64,000 nucleotides of DNA from Komarekiella atlantica HA4396-MV6 (GCA_019359395.1 JAHHHK010000036.1:1-64000); one strand, 5' to 3'; counted from the first letter of the stretch, positions 1 through 9,636 are shown. Program-made: numbers and translations. Notes: a model not told the origin generated them from the letters alone.

Positions 1-570
1 CTGCTGAGCGGCGAACGGGTAGCTCTCAACTTGGCTATGCGGTTAAGTGGTATCTCAACCCTCACTAACATATATGTTGATAAAATTGCTGATTTCCCTG
101 CTCTACTGGTTGATACCCGCAAAACTACTCCAGGACTGAGAATTTTGGAAAAGTACGCGACTGCTTTGGGTGGGGCGATTAATCACCGCATGGGATTGGA
201 TGATGCGGTGATGATTAAGGACAACCATATTGCGGCGGCTGGAGGTATTAGAGAAGCAATTACTCGCATTCGTTCTCGGATACCTTATCCTCTGACAATA
301 GAAGTAGAGACTGAAAATATAGAGCAGGTGAAAGAAGCTTTACAGTACAAAGCCAACATTATTATGTTAGATAATATGCCTCTGGAAATGATGCATCAGG
401 CTGTACAGTTAATTCGTCAAGAGGATAGCCACGTGAAAATTGAAGCTTCAGGGAATGTAACTTTGGACACGATTCGCGCTGTAGCAGAGACGGGAGTGGA
501 CTATATTTCTAGTAGTGCGCCGATTACTCAGTCGAAGTGGTTGGATTTGAGTATGAAGATTTCACTTTAA
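1..570 (+). CDS. nadC: Nicotinate-nucleotide pyrophosphorylase (quinolinate phosphoribosyltransferase), 3' part
   Basis: This enzyme converts quinolinate and PRPP to nicotinate mononucleotide, PPi and CO2 in cytosolic de novo NAD synthesis. The reading frame is open from base 1 (GERVALNLAMRLSGIST precedes the first in-frame ATG at 37), so the gene starts outside the window and about 189 C-terminal residues are seen. Family motifs follow in order: DTRKTTPGLR, MIKDNHI (active-site lysine), EVETEN, MLDNMP, and the phosphate-binding EASGN followed by SSSAP. The C-terminus looks complete. The family is usually 280-300 residues, so about one third is missing to the left. No downstream operon partner is visible. 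Confidence 0.95.
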   Translation: MLSGERVALNLAMRLSGISTLTNIYVDKIADFPALLVDTRKTTPGLRILEKYATALGGAINHRMGLDDAVMIKDNHIAAAGGIREAITRIRSRIPYPLTIEVETENIEQVKEALQYKANIIMLDNMPLEMMHQAVQLIRQEDSHVKIEASGNVTLDTIRAVAETGVDYISSSAPITQSKWLDLSMKISL

Positions 571-730
571 ATAATAGCGATCTGTAAAATTCTAAAATCT
601 TAGATGGGTCAAGAAAACTTTTAACGAATTCGGCGGAATTTCACTTCCTCAGGGTAGCAGGAAAGGATGAATAGCCGGGTGACGACGAAAGGAAAGCACC
701 TCCAACCAATATCAAACGTTGTACTAACGA

Positions 731-1018
731 TTGAGGCGTGAATACTTAAAACATCACCCTTATTCTGAAAATATTTTTTGGCTGATTGAATATTCAGATT
801 CCAGCTTAGACAAGGATTTAGAGACTAAAACCAAAATCTATGCAGAGGTCAACATTCTTGAATATTGGGTAGTTAACCTTAAAAGAAAACAGCTTGTGGT
901 GTTTCAAGACCCCCAAGATGGGGAATATAGATCAAAGTCTACATTAACGGTTGGGATTATTTATCCAGTTGCATTTCCGAATGTAGCTGTGTCAGTAGAT
1001 GCCATTGTCGGTAGGTGA
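731..1018 (+). pseudogene. Truncated Uma2-family (DUF820) endonuclease remnant
   Basis: The 95-residue frame matches only the C-terminal half of Uma2/DUF820 proteins: HHPYSENIFWLIEYSDSSL, the LETKTKIYAEVNILEYWVVNL core and a trailing strand. The PD-(D/E)xK-like N-terminal half is absent, and an in-frame TAA at 725-727 precedes the only possible start, a TTG with no convincing ribosome site. Complete family members are about 190-220 residues; two occur elsewhere in this window. I infer a decayed copy. The 571-730 spacer holds nothing else I recognise. Confidence 0.7.
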
Positions 1019-1418
1019 GTGTAAGGTGTGCGATCGCTTTACCAATTCCCTAAATCTTGTTTAGATAAAAGTGGTTCTCAGTTAGGTGCAATTTTATAGC
1101 AATAGTAGTGGATGAACCATCCATTCAAAAATTCCTTGGGTTGGTTGCTTCACTCAAAGCATCCGGTAACAGTAAAAAAAAGAAAAGTTACAAGCGGCTC
1201 AGACTTATGCGGTAAAGCCTTTTGGTAGTAGGTTTATACTAGTATTGAGCCAAAATAAGCACGCCTAAAAAATGACATTGGTCAAAGACTTAGAAAATTG
1301 GATAGTGATAAAGCAGCGGGCCGCGCACTCAAGCTGGTTGAGAATCGAATTACAGCACACGCAGCACGGCTGTGTTCAGATAATTGGTCAAAGTCTACAG
1401 TCCAATGGAAACTAAAAA
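1019..1418. other. Gene-poor spacer with a short open segment
   Basis: About 400 bases lie between the broken Uma2 gene and the ABC exporter. The only coding-like stretch is on the plus strand from a TTG at 1298 to a TAG at 1424-1426 (42 codons, beginning MDSDKAAGRALKLVENR). It is helical in composition, has no ribosome site, and its stop overlaps the exporter start at 1419. It may be a gene remnant. I see no repeat or RNA structure here. Confidence 0.3.
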
Positions 1419-3245
1419 ATGCCTAGAGTGAAACGAAATGCGTTACACCAATCACTGATGGTTTTCCGCTACAGTGGAAGGGCTGTAAGCTTGGTATGGA
1501 CTACTAGTCACTCTCTTACCATTATTCTGGCTACTTTAACTTTAGTGGCTGGGCTTTTACCAGCTGCGATCGCTTACATCAGTAAATTAATTGTTGATGC
1601 AGTAGTTTTTTCTCAGGGTAATGCACAGAGCAATGGTTTTGTCAATATTTCTCAACCTCTGTTATACGTAGGATTAGAAGCATTCGCTGTAGTTTTATTA
1701 GCAGGTAGTCAAAGAGGACTCGGTGTTTGTCAATCATTGTTGCGAGCGTTACTTGGTCAGCGAGTGAATGTACTTATTCTAGAAAAGGCGCTGACACTCG
1801 ATCTATGGCAGTTTGAAGACTCAGAATTCTATGATAAATTGAGTAATGCACGGCGAGAAGCATCAGTTCGTCCTCTCTCCCTAATCAACCGCACCTTTGG
1901 ACTAGTGCAAAGTGCTGTTTCTCTTGTTACCTATGGCGTTTTACTAATAAGATTTTCACTTTGGGCAGTAGTGGCGCTGATTTTGGCAGCTATGCCTGCG
2001 TTCATTGCAGAAACGAAGTTTGCTGGAGAAGCCTTTCGCCTGTTTAGTTGGCGTACGCCAGAAACCCGCCAACAGCACTACTTAGAAAATCTACTGGCGA
2101 GAGAAGACTTTGTTACAGAAGTCAAACTTTACCAGTTGGGTCAGATGCTACTAGGACGTTATCGCAACCTTTTTCATCAACTCTATGGTGAAGATCGAGA
2201 TTTGACTTTGCGACGGGGACTGTGGGGATATCTTCTAAGTTTAGTGAGTACTGCCGCTTTTTACATGGCATATGCTTGGATCGTACTGGAAACAGCGGTA
2301 GGTAGGGTTTCCTTGGGAGATATGACAATGTATCTGATTGTATTCCGTCAAGGACAGTCTACTTTCTCTGGTATCCTCACGAATATTGGAGGGATGTACG
2401 AAGACAACCTATATTTATCAAATCTTTACAACTTTTTAGAAGAAAAAGTACCAAAATCTTGGGGTAAAGCTATCAAAGGTTTAAATCCTCAAGATGGTAT
2501 CCGCTTTGAGAATGTATCGTTTACTTATCCGGGAAGTTCAAAGCCTGCTTTAAGAAACATCTCGCTACAATTGAAACCCGGAGAGAAACTTGCAATTGTA
2601 GGTGAAAACGGTTCCGGTAAAACTACCTTAATCAAACTACTTACTCGACTTTACACCCCTGATTCTGGACGTATCTTACTAGAAGGTTTGGATTTGCAGG
2701 AATGGGATGTAGATGTGCTACGGCGTCGCATTGGTGTAATTTTCCAAAACTTTGTTCGCTACCAGTTTACTGTGGGGGAAAATATTGGCGTGGGTGATGT
2801 AGAGTATCTAGAAGATAAAACACGCTGGCAAATTGCTGCCCAAAAAGGCATGGCGCAACCTTTTATTCAACAATTGCCCCAAAGCTTCCAAACCCAGCTT
2901 GGCCGGTGGTTCAAGGGAGGACAGGAACTCTCTGGGGGACAGTGGCAGAAAATAGCTTTGGCACGTGCTTTTATGCGAACTCAAGCAGATATTTTGGTGT
3001 TGGATGAACCGACATCGGCAATGGATGCCCAAGCTGAGTTTGATATTTTTAATCATTTTCGCAGCCTTACTCAAAGTCAGATGGTATTCTTGATTTCCCA
3101 TCGTTTTTCGACAGTACGTATGGCCGATAAAATTTTGGTTATAGAAGATGGCAAAGTTGTGGAACAGGGAACTCACGAGGAATTATTGCAGGTTAAAGGG
3201 CGCTATGCCAGATTGTTTTCGTTACAAGCAGCAGGTTATCAGTAG
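1419..3245 (+). CDS. ABC exporter half-transporter (fused permease and ATPase)
   Basis: This is a 608-residue fusion of an N-terminal transmembrane domain (about residues 25-320, several hydrophobic helices) and a C-terminal nucleotide-binding domain (about 355-600), the architecture of a type IV exporter that works as a dimer in the inner membrane. Visible motifs are Walker A GENGSGKT near residue 395, the Q-loop in VIFQNFVRYQF, signature LSGGQ near 504, Walker B ILVLDEPTS near 526 and the H-loop SHR. The linker KPGEKLAIVGENG is typical. The substrate cannot be read from the sequence; lipid, peptide or drug export are all possible. It is not in an obvious operon. Confidence 0.9.
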   Translation: MPRVKRNALHQSLMVFRYSGRAVSLVWTTSHSLTIILATLTLVAGLLPAAIAYISKLIVDAVVFSQGNAQSNGFVNISQPLLYVGLEAFAVVLLAGSQRGLGVCQSLLRALLGQRVNVLILEKALTLDLWQFEDSEFYDKLSNARREASVRPLSLINRTFGLVQSAVSLVTYGVLLIRFSLWAVVALILAAMPAFIAETKFAGEAFRLFSWRTPETRQQHYLENLLAREDFVTEVKLYQLGQMLLGRYRNLFHQLYGEDRDLTLRRGLWGYLLSLVSTAAFYMAYAWIVLETAVGRVSLGDMTMYLIVFRQGQSTFSGILTNIGGMYEDNLYLSNLYNFLEEKVPKSWGKAIKGLNPQDGIRFENVSFTYPGSSKPALRNISLQLKPGEKLAIVGENGSGKTTLIKLLTRLYTPDSGRILLEGLDLQEWDVDVLRRRIGVIFQNFVRYQFTVGENIGVGDVEYLEDKTRWQIAAQKGMAQPFIQQLPQSFQTQLGRWFKGGQELSGGQWQKIALARAFMRTQADILVLDEPTSAMDAQAEFDIFNHFRSLTQSQMVFLISHRFSTVRMADKILVIEDGKVVEQGTHEELLQVKGRYARLFSLQAAGYQ

Positions 3246-3418
3246 AAAAGGAGATGGAATTGACGGTAATAAACTTAACCCACCCTCTGACTAGATGAAG
3301 CATTGTCAATACCCATATAGTTGGATGAAATATTTTTGCACGTCTCTTATGCTGTGATCAAAGCTTAGAGTTGCCGCTACCATAAACTCAAGAATCGAAA
3401 AACCATTAGGAGGATAAC

Positions 3419-4045
3419 TTGAGTCCTACTATTGATTTCAATACTTTATTCAATCTCAATACATTTATCGAATTCTTACTGGGTATCAGTTTAAGTGCGG
3501 CGGCTGGCTTTAGAGTTTTTGTACCACTGCTGGCATTAAGTGTAGCTTCAGTTGTTGGGCATTTAGATTTGCCGACTGACTTTGATTGGGTAGAAACACC
3601 TCAAGCTTTAATTGTATTTGCGATCGCTTGTTTACTTGAAATCAGCGGTTATTATGTTCCTTGGTTGGATCATCTGCTGGATATTGTTTCCACACCTGCG
3701 GCAATTATCGCTGGGACGATTGTAACGGCATCTCTTGCTCCTGAGATGAATCCACTGGTGCAATGGACGTTAGCTTTAATCGCAGGTGGTGGAACCGCCG
3801 GGTTAACTAAGGGATTAATGAATATCTTGCGGCTTGGGTCTACTGGCGTCTCAGGCGGATTAACTAATCCAGTCTTGTCAACTACTGAACTGATTATCGC
3901 TATTGTACTGTCTGTATTAGCGATCGCTCTACCAGTGGTAGCAGGAATTATTGTAATTGGTGTTCTAATAATAGCTATTCAAAGAATCTGGAAGTTCTTG
4001 AGTAGCAAGTCATCTTCTCAAACTAATGAAACTATCTCTCCATAA
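3419..4045 (+). CDS. DUF4126 family membrane protein
   Basis: This 208-residue, strongly hydrophobic protein has about five predicted membrane helices, beginning after ITFIEFLLGISLSAAAGF-like sequence. It contains glycine/alanine-rich helices and the segment LDHLLDIVSTPAAIIAGTIV, characteristic of DUF4126 proteins. The start is TTG at 3419, chosen because AGGAGG lies at 3408-3413 at good spacing. The function of the family is unknown. It stands alone between the ABC exporter and a gene-free spacer. Confidence 0.75.
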   Translation: MSPTIDFNTLFNLNTFIEFLLGISLSAAAGFRVFVPLLALSVASVVGHLDLPTDFDWVETPQALIVFAIACLLEISGYYVPWLDHLLDIVSTPAAIIAGTIVTASLAPEMNPLVQWTLALIAGGGTAGLTKGLMNILRLGSTGVSGGLTNPVLSTTELIIAIVLSVLAIALPVVAGIIVIGVLIIAIQRIWKFLSSKSSSQTNETISP

Positions 4046-4473
4046 AGATATTTGCTAACGCGAACAGCATGACAATAAAGTTGCACATCGCGTTACTTAC
4101 TATGTTGACAAGCCGACAAAAGCTTGTGGCAAACGTCCAATAAGCATAATGTATTTTTAATCACATTGTTTTGTAATATTTACTTCCTACTTTTGGTAGA
4201 GGTGCAGATGAAACACCAACCGTTAAGTTCTTGAAGGGTGTTAAGCTGAGCTTGTGAGGATTTCCAGACACTTGAACGATTAGCCCTCGTGTTTATAACC
4301 AAGTCTGGCAATCCTCTCGGGTTTCCTATATTGTCTGTTATTGGTCTGAGTAATATCTTCACTAACCCAGGTAACGTATAAGCCTCATAAAAAGTCATTT
4401 GTCATTGGTTATTTGTTTAAGAGTTAAGTGTTAAAAGTCATTTGTCCTGCTTTTCCTACTGCTGCACATCTGG
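4046..4473. other. Gene-free spacer with a short direct repeat
   Basis: No convincing gene occurs in these 430 bases. The only open frame is a 72-codon one on the minus strand with no family resemblance. The motif AAAAGTCATTTGTC occurs twice, at 4389-4402 and again at about 4433-4446, in the style of the short direct repeats common in Nostoc spacers. Nothing else is recognised. Confidence 0.4.
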
Positions 4474-5928
4474 TCATCTTCCCTTCATCTCCTGCCGTTC
4501 TTTGAGTTTTAGCATTATTTCTGCGTGCATCTCGCGGGTAATAGGGTAAAAGTACGTTAAAAATAAGCCACAAATTAAACAAATAGTAGGCAAAGGGCCA
4601 ATGGCTATGCGAATGGCTAATAGTGCAGAATCAGGTTGGATGGGTAGTGTACTCTGTCCTGGTACAGATTCTTTGAAACCATATATTTGCAAAGCATTAC
4701 CTACCAAAAATAGTCCGAAAGCTAAACCAAATTTTTGCAGCAAAACCATGAAGCCATAAAAAATTCCTTCTCGGCGTTGTCCGGTTTGGAGTTCATCTAA
4801 TTCAATTACATCTGGAATCATCGACCAGGGAACTAGATAAGCTGTGGAAACTCCAAAACCTGCCATCACAGCCATCAGATACATCAAACCTATTTGACCA
4901 GGCTGTAAGAAAAATAGTCCGGCTGCTGCTATTATCCATAAACTCATTCCCATAAAATAAACAAGTTTTTTCCCGACTTTTTTACTCAACGCACCCCAGA
5001 CAAATAGCATCACAAGGGCGGTTCCTTGGACTGCAATCATAACTGTAGGTACGTCTGATTCTTGGAGGCGCATACAGTTAACTGCAAAGTAGGGAATAAT
5101 GCTGGCTGTTATCTGCACGCCTAACCAAGAAAAAAGATATATACCGATAACAAATAGAAAAGGTCGATTTTTGAAGACGATTCTTAGCTGTTCGCCGATG
5201 GGAATGGATGGAGGTTCTTCAAGTTGAATGCGTTTTGCCTCAAAAGCTAAAATGCGATCGCGTGTTCCAAAAACGCACCAATACAACGACAATACAGAAA
5301 TTACAGTGCAAATTGCTGCTAAAACTATATATTGTTGCTGGCGATCGGCAATCTGAGAAAAAACAATTTTCGATAAAATCAGCGATAAAATACTGCCACC
5401 AATGGAAAACGTAAAGCGAAAGCTGTTGAGGCTTGTACGTTCGTCATAATCCTGAGTTAGTTCTGGAGTCATTGCCGTATAAGGCAAATTTACAACGGTG
5501 TAAAAAACCTGAGATATCAACCCAATTGCTACGTAATACCAGAACAACGGCCAAATATTATTACTCTGTTCTGCACTAAATCGCGGTACAATCCACTGCA
5601 AGAAAAAGAAAATCCCAAAGGGAATTGCCCCATATAATAGCCAAGGAAGACGGCGGCCCCAGCGGCGAGATTTTGTTTTATCAGTCAGTAACCCGACCAT
5701 TGGATCGTTTACCGCATCCCAGATTTTACCAATCATCAAAATACTGCCAGCTAAACCTGCTGGAATACCGGCAACATTGGTAAAGAAAACCAACAGAAAA
5801 AAGATAGAGATATTTGCAGTAATTGCTGGCCCTAAATCGCCTGCACCATAAGCCAGTTTTGTTTTAAAAGGCAGTTTTTCACTTTCAAGAGTTCGTTGGG
5901 CATCGCTATCAGCGGTTGAATCGTTCAT
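4474..5928 (-). CDS. MFS transporter of the glycoside-pentoside-hexuronide:cation symporter (GPH) family
   Basis: This 484-residue protein with about 12 membrane helices resembles MelB-type sugar:cation symporters. The first helices carry KLAYGAGDLGPAI and then WDAVNDPMVGLLTDKTKSRRWGRRLPWLL; the loop after helix 2 with NDPxxGxxxDxTxxRxGRxRP is the family signature. A central cytoplasmic loop (about residues 215-250) separates the halves. The likely role is sodium- or proton-coupled import of a sugar or glycoside across the inner membrane; the substrate is unknown. The gene ends in a short charged tail. It is divergent from the phosphoribosyltransferase gene at 6001 with only about 70 bases between them. 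Confidence 0.85.
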   Translation of the reverse strand: MNDSTADSDAQRTLESEKLPFKTKLAYGAGDLGPAITANISIFFLLVFFTNVAGIPAGLAGSILMIGKIWDAVNDPMVGLLTDKTKSRRWGRRLPWLLYGAIPFGIFFFLQWIVPRFSAEQSNNIWPLFWYYVAIGLISQVFYTVVNLPYTAMTPELTQDYDERTSLNSFRFTFSIGGSILSLILSKIVFSQIADRQQQYIVLAAICTVISVLSLYWCVFGTRDRILAFEAKRIQLEEPPSIPIGEQLRIVFKNRPFLFVIGIYLFSWLGVQITASIIPYFAVNCMRLQESDVPTVMIAVQGTALVMLFVWGALSKKVGKKLVYFMGMSLWIIAAAGLFFLQPGQIGLMYLMAVMAGFGVSTAYLVPWSMIPDVIELDELQTGQRREGIFYGFMVLLQKFGLAFGLFLVGNALQIYGFKESVPGQSTLPIQPDSALLAIRIAIGPLPTICLICGLFLTYFYPITREMHAEIMLKLKERQEMKGR

Positions 5929-6000
5929 AATATCTTGCGCTCATAATAAAATAAAAAGTTTGCGTTGTCTTACTAACGATTAATCACTTCCTTTAACCTT

Positions 6001-6513
6001 ATGCCAGACATTTACGTTTCTTGGTCAGATTATCACCAAAAAATCGAACAACTGGCTATTCAGATTTATCAATCAGGTTGGGAATTCAACCAGATTATCT
6101 GTCTTGCCAGAGGGGGACTGCGAGTTGGAGATATTTTGTCTCGTATATACCAGCAACCGCTGGCAATTTTAGCAGCATCATCTTATAGTGGCCCTGGCAA
6201 GCAAGAAAGAAGTAATTTAATCTTCTCGCACCACTTGACGATGACCAGCGAAAAGTTAGGTTCACGCATTCTTCTTGTGGATGACTTGGTAGACTCTGGG
6301 ATCACACTCCAGCAGACTATACCTTGGCTTAAGGAAAATAGCGATTTCCCTATTGAGGAAATTCGCACCGCCGTACTTTGGTATAAAGCTTGTTCGGTTA
6401 TAGCACCCAATTACTACGTCGATTACTTACCTGACAACCCCTGGATTCACCAACCCTTTGAACACTACGAGCAGATGAACCCCGCAGAACTTGCAGCCAA
6501 GGTGATGAGGTGA
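6001..6513 (+). CDS. Phosphoribosyltransferase-domain protein
   Basis: This 170-residue type I phosphoribosyltransferase-fold protein has the PRPP-binding loop ILLVDDLVDSGITLQQT (about residues 90-106) and the N-terminal loop CLARGGLRVGDILSR. It resembles the xanthine/hypoxanthine-guanine and Gpt-like group, which transfer ribose 5-phosphate from PRPP to a nucleobase. The base specificity is not determined by what can be seen. Its ATG start is at the end of a short divergent promoter region shared with the MFS gene. It stands alone. Confidence 0.8.
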   Translation: MPDIYVSWSDYHQKIEQLAIQIYQSGWEFNQIICLARGGLRVGDILSRIYQQPLAILAASSYSGPGKQERSNLIFSHHLTMTSEKLGSRILLVDDLVDSGITLQQTIPWLKENSDFPIEEIRTAVLWYKACSVIAPNYYVDYLPDNPWIHQPFEHYEQMNPAELAAKVMR

Positions 6514-6718
6514 GAGGTGGGGGGTAGGGGAGCAGGGGTAGAAATTTTTGACTGTTAATAATTCTTACAAGCAAATATTCAATGTTAAATGTTTCATAGC
6601 TTATTTGCATCGCGGGCTATCTCAACGCAACCTCTGACAATTCGATTGCATCGGCCGACAATGCCAATTTATCGACCTGCAAAAATAACGTATGCTTTCT
6701 TTAACCTTGTTTGATCTG

Positions 6719-6772
6719 AAAACCTTACCCCAGTCCTAAACACAGATGTGTTCGATAGGATGGGGTGATTTT
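6719..6772. repeat. Extragenic palindromic repeat, copy A
   Basis: A 54-base imperfect palindrome has arms AAAACCTTACCCCAG and the complement of GGATGGGGTGATTTT around a smaller inner palindrome (ACACAGATGTGT). A second copy in the opposite orientation lies at 46517-46572. It sits in the 310-base spacer between two convergent genes and could act as a bidirectional terminator. The rest of that spacer holds nothing recognisable. Confidence 0.65.
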
Positions 6773-6823
6773 GTCTTTAATGCGAATAAGAACCGCTATA
6801 AATACTGTCTCCTATCTCCTGTC

Positions 6824-7741
6824 TCAAAATAGCCACAGCCAAACTGGGAGAGTAATCAGCAATGCCATAACCCCAGCTGCTAAGGCAGTCACAGCAAGAT
6901 CGCGATCAAGATTGAATGTTTCAGCAATTACCAGTGTGGCGAACGCTGGAGGCATTGCCATTTGTAACACAATTACCTGTGCTGCGGAACCAGTTACACC
7001 AAACAGTGGTAGGATGCTGCCTAAAATCAAGGGAACTAGTAGCATTTTGATTACTAAGCTGATCCCTGCCTGTGGTAGGCTATGCCAAGAATTGAGCCGC
7101 GAGAGTCGCATTCCAATTAACACCAGAGACAAAGCAACGGTACTCCAACCAAGTTTTTCTAGGCATAATTCTATTACTGTGGGGATTTTTACCTGTCGAA
7201 ATAGCAAGCCAAAGCCGAAACTCCACAGAGCAGGATTAATTAAAATTGCTTTAGCAATTTGCCAATAACTCCTGACATTGCTGCCAAAATGAGATGCAAG
7301 CACTACACCCAAGGCATAAGCTCCAAAGAGTGACCCCAGTAAATCGTAGAATAGTGCCCAGGCAAAGTACTCTTGTCCTACCATTGCTAAGGTGACAGGA
7401 AAGCCAAGATAACCTGTGTTACCGACCATTGCCGCCAAAATTAAACTACCCTGTGTTGATTGTTGAGGAATGGAATTTGTGAAATGGGCTTGCGCTTTAA
7501 TTCCCAACCAAGCTAAAAATGCTCCTAGTAAAATAGCTAAATAGGCGATCGCAGGTGCAATCCAAATTTGCCCTGACAAGTCAGCTTGGCGTAAAAACGC
7601 TACTATGCTTATAGGTACTCCCACCCAGAAAAGTGTCTGCCCCAAAAGATTGGGCACTGTGTTAGGTAGTTTACGTCCCAAAATAAATCCTACTAGGACT
7701 AATCCCACCAGCTTGACGTATAGTTCTAGGAGATTTGTCAA
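6824..7741 (-). CDS. AEC (auxin efflux carrier) family transporter
   Basis: This 305-residue, highly hydrophobic protein has about ten membrane helices in two inverted halves. The first helix holds YVKLVGLVLVGFILGRKLP, typical of the AEC/MdcF-type family, and the second half contains the conserved MAMPPAFATLVIAE stretch with a helix-breaking proline pair. Bacterial members export or import organic acids and amino-acid-like anions by a secondary mechanism. The substrate is unknown. It is divergent from the carboxypeptidase at 7837, which begins 95 bases away. Confidence 0.85.
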   Translation of the reverse strand: MTNLLELYVKLVGLVLVGFILGRKLPNTVPNLLGQTLFWVGVPISIVAFLRQADLSGQIWIAPAIAYLAILLGAFLAWLGIKAQAHFTNSIPQQSTQGSLILAAMVGNTGYLGFPVTLAMVGQEYFAWALFYDLLGSLFGAYALGVVLASHFGSNVRSYWQIAKAILINPALWSFGFGLLFRQVKIPTVIELCLEKLGWSTVALSLVLIGMRLSRLNSWHSLPQAGISLVIKMLLVPLILGSILPLFGVTGSAAQVIVLQMAMPPAFATLVIAETFNLDRDLAVTALAAGVMALLITLPVWLWLF

Positions 7742-7836
7742 GATTACGCCTAGGAATACAGATGTAAAATGTTACCCAATATGTTTATTTCTGTCCAGTC
7801 TACAATCTGTTATAAATCAAAAGCAGGAGTTGACCT

Positions 7837-8646
7837 TTGAATAAAGTTGGGTTTTCTGGAAAACCGCAAAGCTCATCGGGTGAACCTGGTGATGATATTC
7901 CAGCGGCTTTACGCGATACTCCTGATTTAGGAACCAAGGTACGTGTACGCACCCAGGTTTTGCTGATTGGGGGAGTAGTGGGATTTGTCATACTGGCTTT
8001 GATTAGTGGTTTTTTGTTTTTCGTCACTGCACCCAAAAGAACCGCTGATTCTCAAACTTCACCAGCACCTACACCATCAGAATCTAGTAATTCTGTCAAC
8101 CCCCAAGGTAATAGTGGCGATGCTCTATTGGGACATTTGATATACCCGGAAGCACCTGAGTCCGAGCTAGCACCGATTAACGCCAATGGGCGGATCAAAA
8201 TGCGAAAAGCTGCTGCTGAAAAGTTTCAGGCAATGGCACAAGTAGCGCGGAGTGCGGGTGTAATTTTAGTGCCAATTTCTGGCTTTCGCTCGGTGAAAGA
8301 GCAGGAACAGTTATTTTTTAATGTTAGCGCTCAGCGAAATCAAACCCCAGCCCAAAGAGCTGCCCTCAGCGCTCCTCCTGGTCATAGCGAACATCACACA
8401 GGTTATGCTGTGGACATTGGAGATGGGGCAGTACCAGCAACTAATCTCCAAACCAACTTTGACAATACCAAAGCTTATCAGTGGCTACAAGCGAATGCAG
8501 CACGCTTCAGCTTTGAGATATCATTTCCTAAAGACAATGTTCAAGGTGTGAGTTATGAGCCTTGGCACTGGCGTTATGTGGGCGATCGCAACAGCTTAGA
8601 AACGTTTTACAAAGCCAGAAATTTGAAACCCGCTCAGATACCCTAA
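7837..8646 (+). CDS. Membrane-anchored D-alanyl-D-alanine carboxypeptidase, VanY/M15B family
   Basis: This enzyme would cleave the terminal D-Ala from peptidoglycan stem peptides in the periplasm. The 269-residue protein has a short cytosolic N-terminus, one membrane helix at about residues 43-66 (ILALISGFLFFV), a Ser/Pro/Thr-rich linker, then the zinc peptidase domain. That domain shows GFRSVKEQEQLF, the zinc-binding SEHHTGYAVDIGDG near residues 183-196, and EPWHWRYVG near the C-terminus carrying the catalytic glutamate and third zinc ligand. The start is TTG, chosen because GCAGGAG sits at 7823-7829, seven bases upstream. There is no VanS/VanR or ligase neighbour, so this is cell-wall maintenance rather than a vancomycin cluster. 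Confidence 0.9.
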   Translation: MNKVGFSGKPQSSSGEPGDDIPAALRDTPDLGTKVRVRTQVLLIGGVVGFVILALISGFLFFVTAPKRTADSQTSPAPTPSESSNSVNPQGNSGDALLGHLIYPEAPESELAPINANGRIKMRKAAAEKFQAMAQVARSAGVILVPISGFRSVKEQEQLFFNVSAQRNQTPAQRAALSAPPGHSEHHTGYAVDIGDGAVPATNLQTNFDNTKAYQWLQANAARFSFEISFPKDNVQGVSYEPWHWRYVGDRNSLETFYKARNLKPAQIP

Positions 8647-8820
8647 TCAAAGCGATCGCACAGTCTAATAAAATCATCTGACTTTGTTTGTTGCGATACA
8701 CCTGAAGTGTTTCAGCTTCGTGTCACCGCACCCTCTTGGAGATTTTTTGTTAGAAAATAATGAATATATTGCCGAAAATTCAGACAAATCTCAATAAATC
8801 TCAAGTTGGGAGCTTATGCG

Positions 8821-9636
8821 ATGTCAACTAACATTACTCAAAACCAAAGTTTCCCAATGCCTCCTGTCCCAGACTGGGAACCTCCTTTGCCACCGACAGA
8901 TTTAATATTTGATGACGCAGAACCATTGGAAAGTAACCGCCACCGTATTGCCATGAACGTTTTGATCCGGTCTTTACAACAAGCTTGGTCAGACCGCAAT
9001 GATTACTTCGTCGGTGGTAATATGTTTGTTTACTATAGTCGTACCCAGGCGCGAAACCAGGATTCCAGGGGGCCAGATTTTTTTGTAGCTCTCAACGTCG
9101 AAGGAAATCGTTCTCGTCAAGGTTGGGTTGTGTGGGACGAGGACGGACGCTATCCTGATGTAATTGTCGAATTAATGTCCCCCTCAACAAGAAATGTGGA
9201 TATAGGGGAGAAAAAGAATCTTTATGAAAAAGTTTTTAAAACTAGAGACTGTTTCGTTTTTGACCCTTTTGATGCCAACTCCTTACAAGGATGGCGATTA
9301 GATGTAAATTTTCGCTATCAGCCTTTAGTTGCCAATGAGCAAGGTTGCTTGTGGTGTGAAACATTAGGATTTTGGTTGGGAACTTGGGAAGGAACAATAG
9401 ACCGAGAAACTGCCACTTGGTTACGATTTTATGACCGCGAAGGAAATTTAGTTTTCTTACCAGAGGAAGCAGCACACCAACGCGCACAAGCCGAAAGTCA
9501 GCGTGCAGAAGCAGCATACCAACGTGCGGAAGCCGAACATCAACGCGCAGAAGCAGCATACCAACGTGCGGAAGCCGAACATCAACGCGCAGAACGTTTA
9601 GCTGCAAGGTTAAGGGAGTTAGGAGAAAATCTATAG
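8821..9636 (+). CDS. Uma2-family endonuclease-like protein with C-terminal coiled-coil repeat
   Basis: The first ~190 residues form a DUF820/Uma2 domain: FVGGNMFVYYSR, the predicted active-site strand RGPDFFVALNV, DGRYPDVIVELMSPSTRN, EKKNLYEKVFKTRDCFVFDP. These are PD-(D/E)xK-fold proteins whose physiological role is unproven. The tail is a charged alanine/glutamate/glutamine-rich coiled coil built from QRAEAAYQRAEAEH units. I place the start at ATG 8821 because GGGAG at 8808-8812 is well spaced; an in-frame TTG at 8806 is the alternative. A similar arrangement of Uma2 plus QRAEAE repeats is common in cyanobacteria. Confidence 0.8.
   Translation: MSTNITQNQSFPMPPVPDWEPPLPPTDLIFDDAEPLESNRHRIAMNVLIRSLQQAWSDRNDYFVGGNMFVYYSRTQARNQDSRGPDFFVALNVEGNRSRQGWVVWDEDGRYPDVIVELMSPSTRNVDIGEKKNLYEKVFKTRDCFVFDPFDANSLQGWRLDVNFRYQPLVANEQGCLWCETLGFWLGTWEGTIDRETATWLRFYDREGNLVFLPEEAAHQRAQAESQRAEAAYQRAEAEHQRAEAAYQRAEAEHQRAERLAARLRELGENL
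9499..9596 (+). repeat. 42-bp coding tandem repeat in the Uma2 tail
   Basis: Two adjacent 42-base units (9499-9540 and 9541-9582) differ at only two or three bases and are followed by a partial third unit (9583-9596). Each encodes the 14-residue QRAEAAYQRAEAEH block, i.e. two heptads. The near identity at DNA level indicates recent duplication by slippage or unequal recombination. Confidence 0.85.

Noticed and set aside
1298-1426. 42-codon frame overlapping the ABC exporter start
   Set aside because: TTG start without ribosome site and no recognised family; mentioned only as an open segment.
4180-4398. 72-codon minus-strand frame in the spacer before the GPH symporter
   Set aside because: No family resemblance, no ribosome site, and odd composition. 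Kept as spacer.
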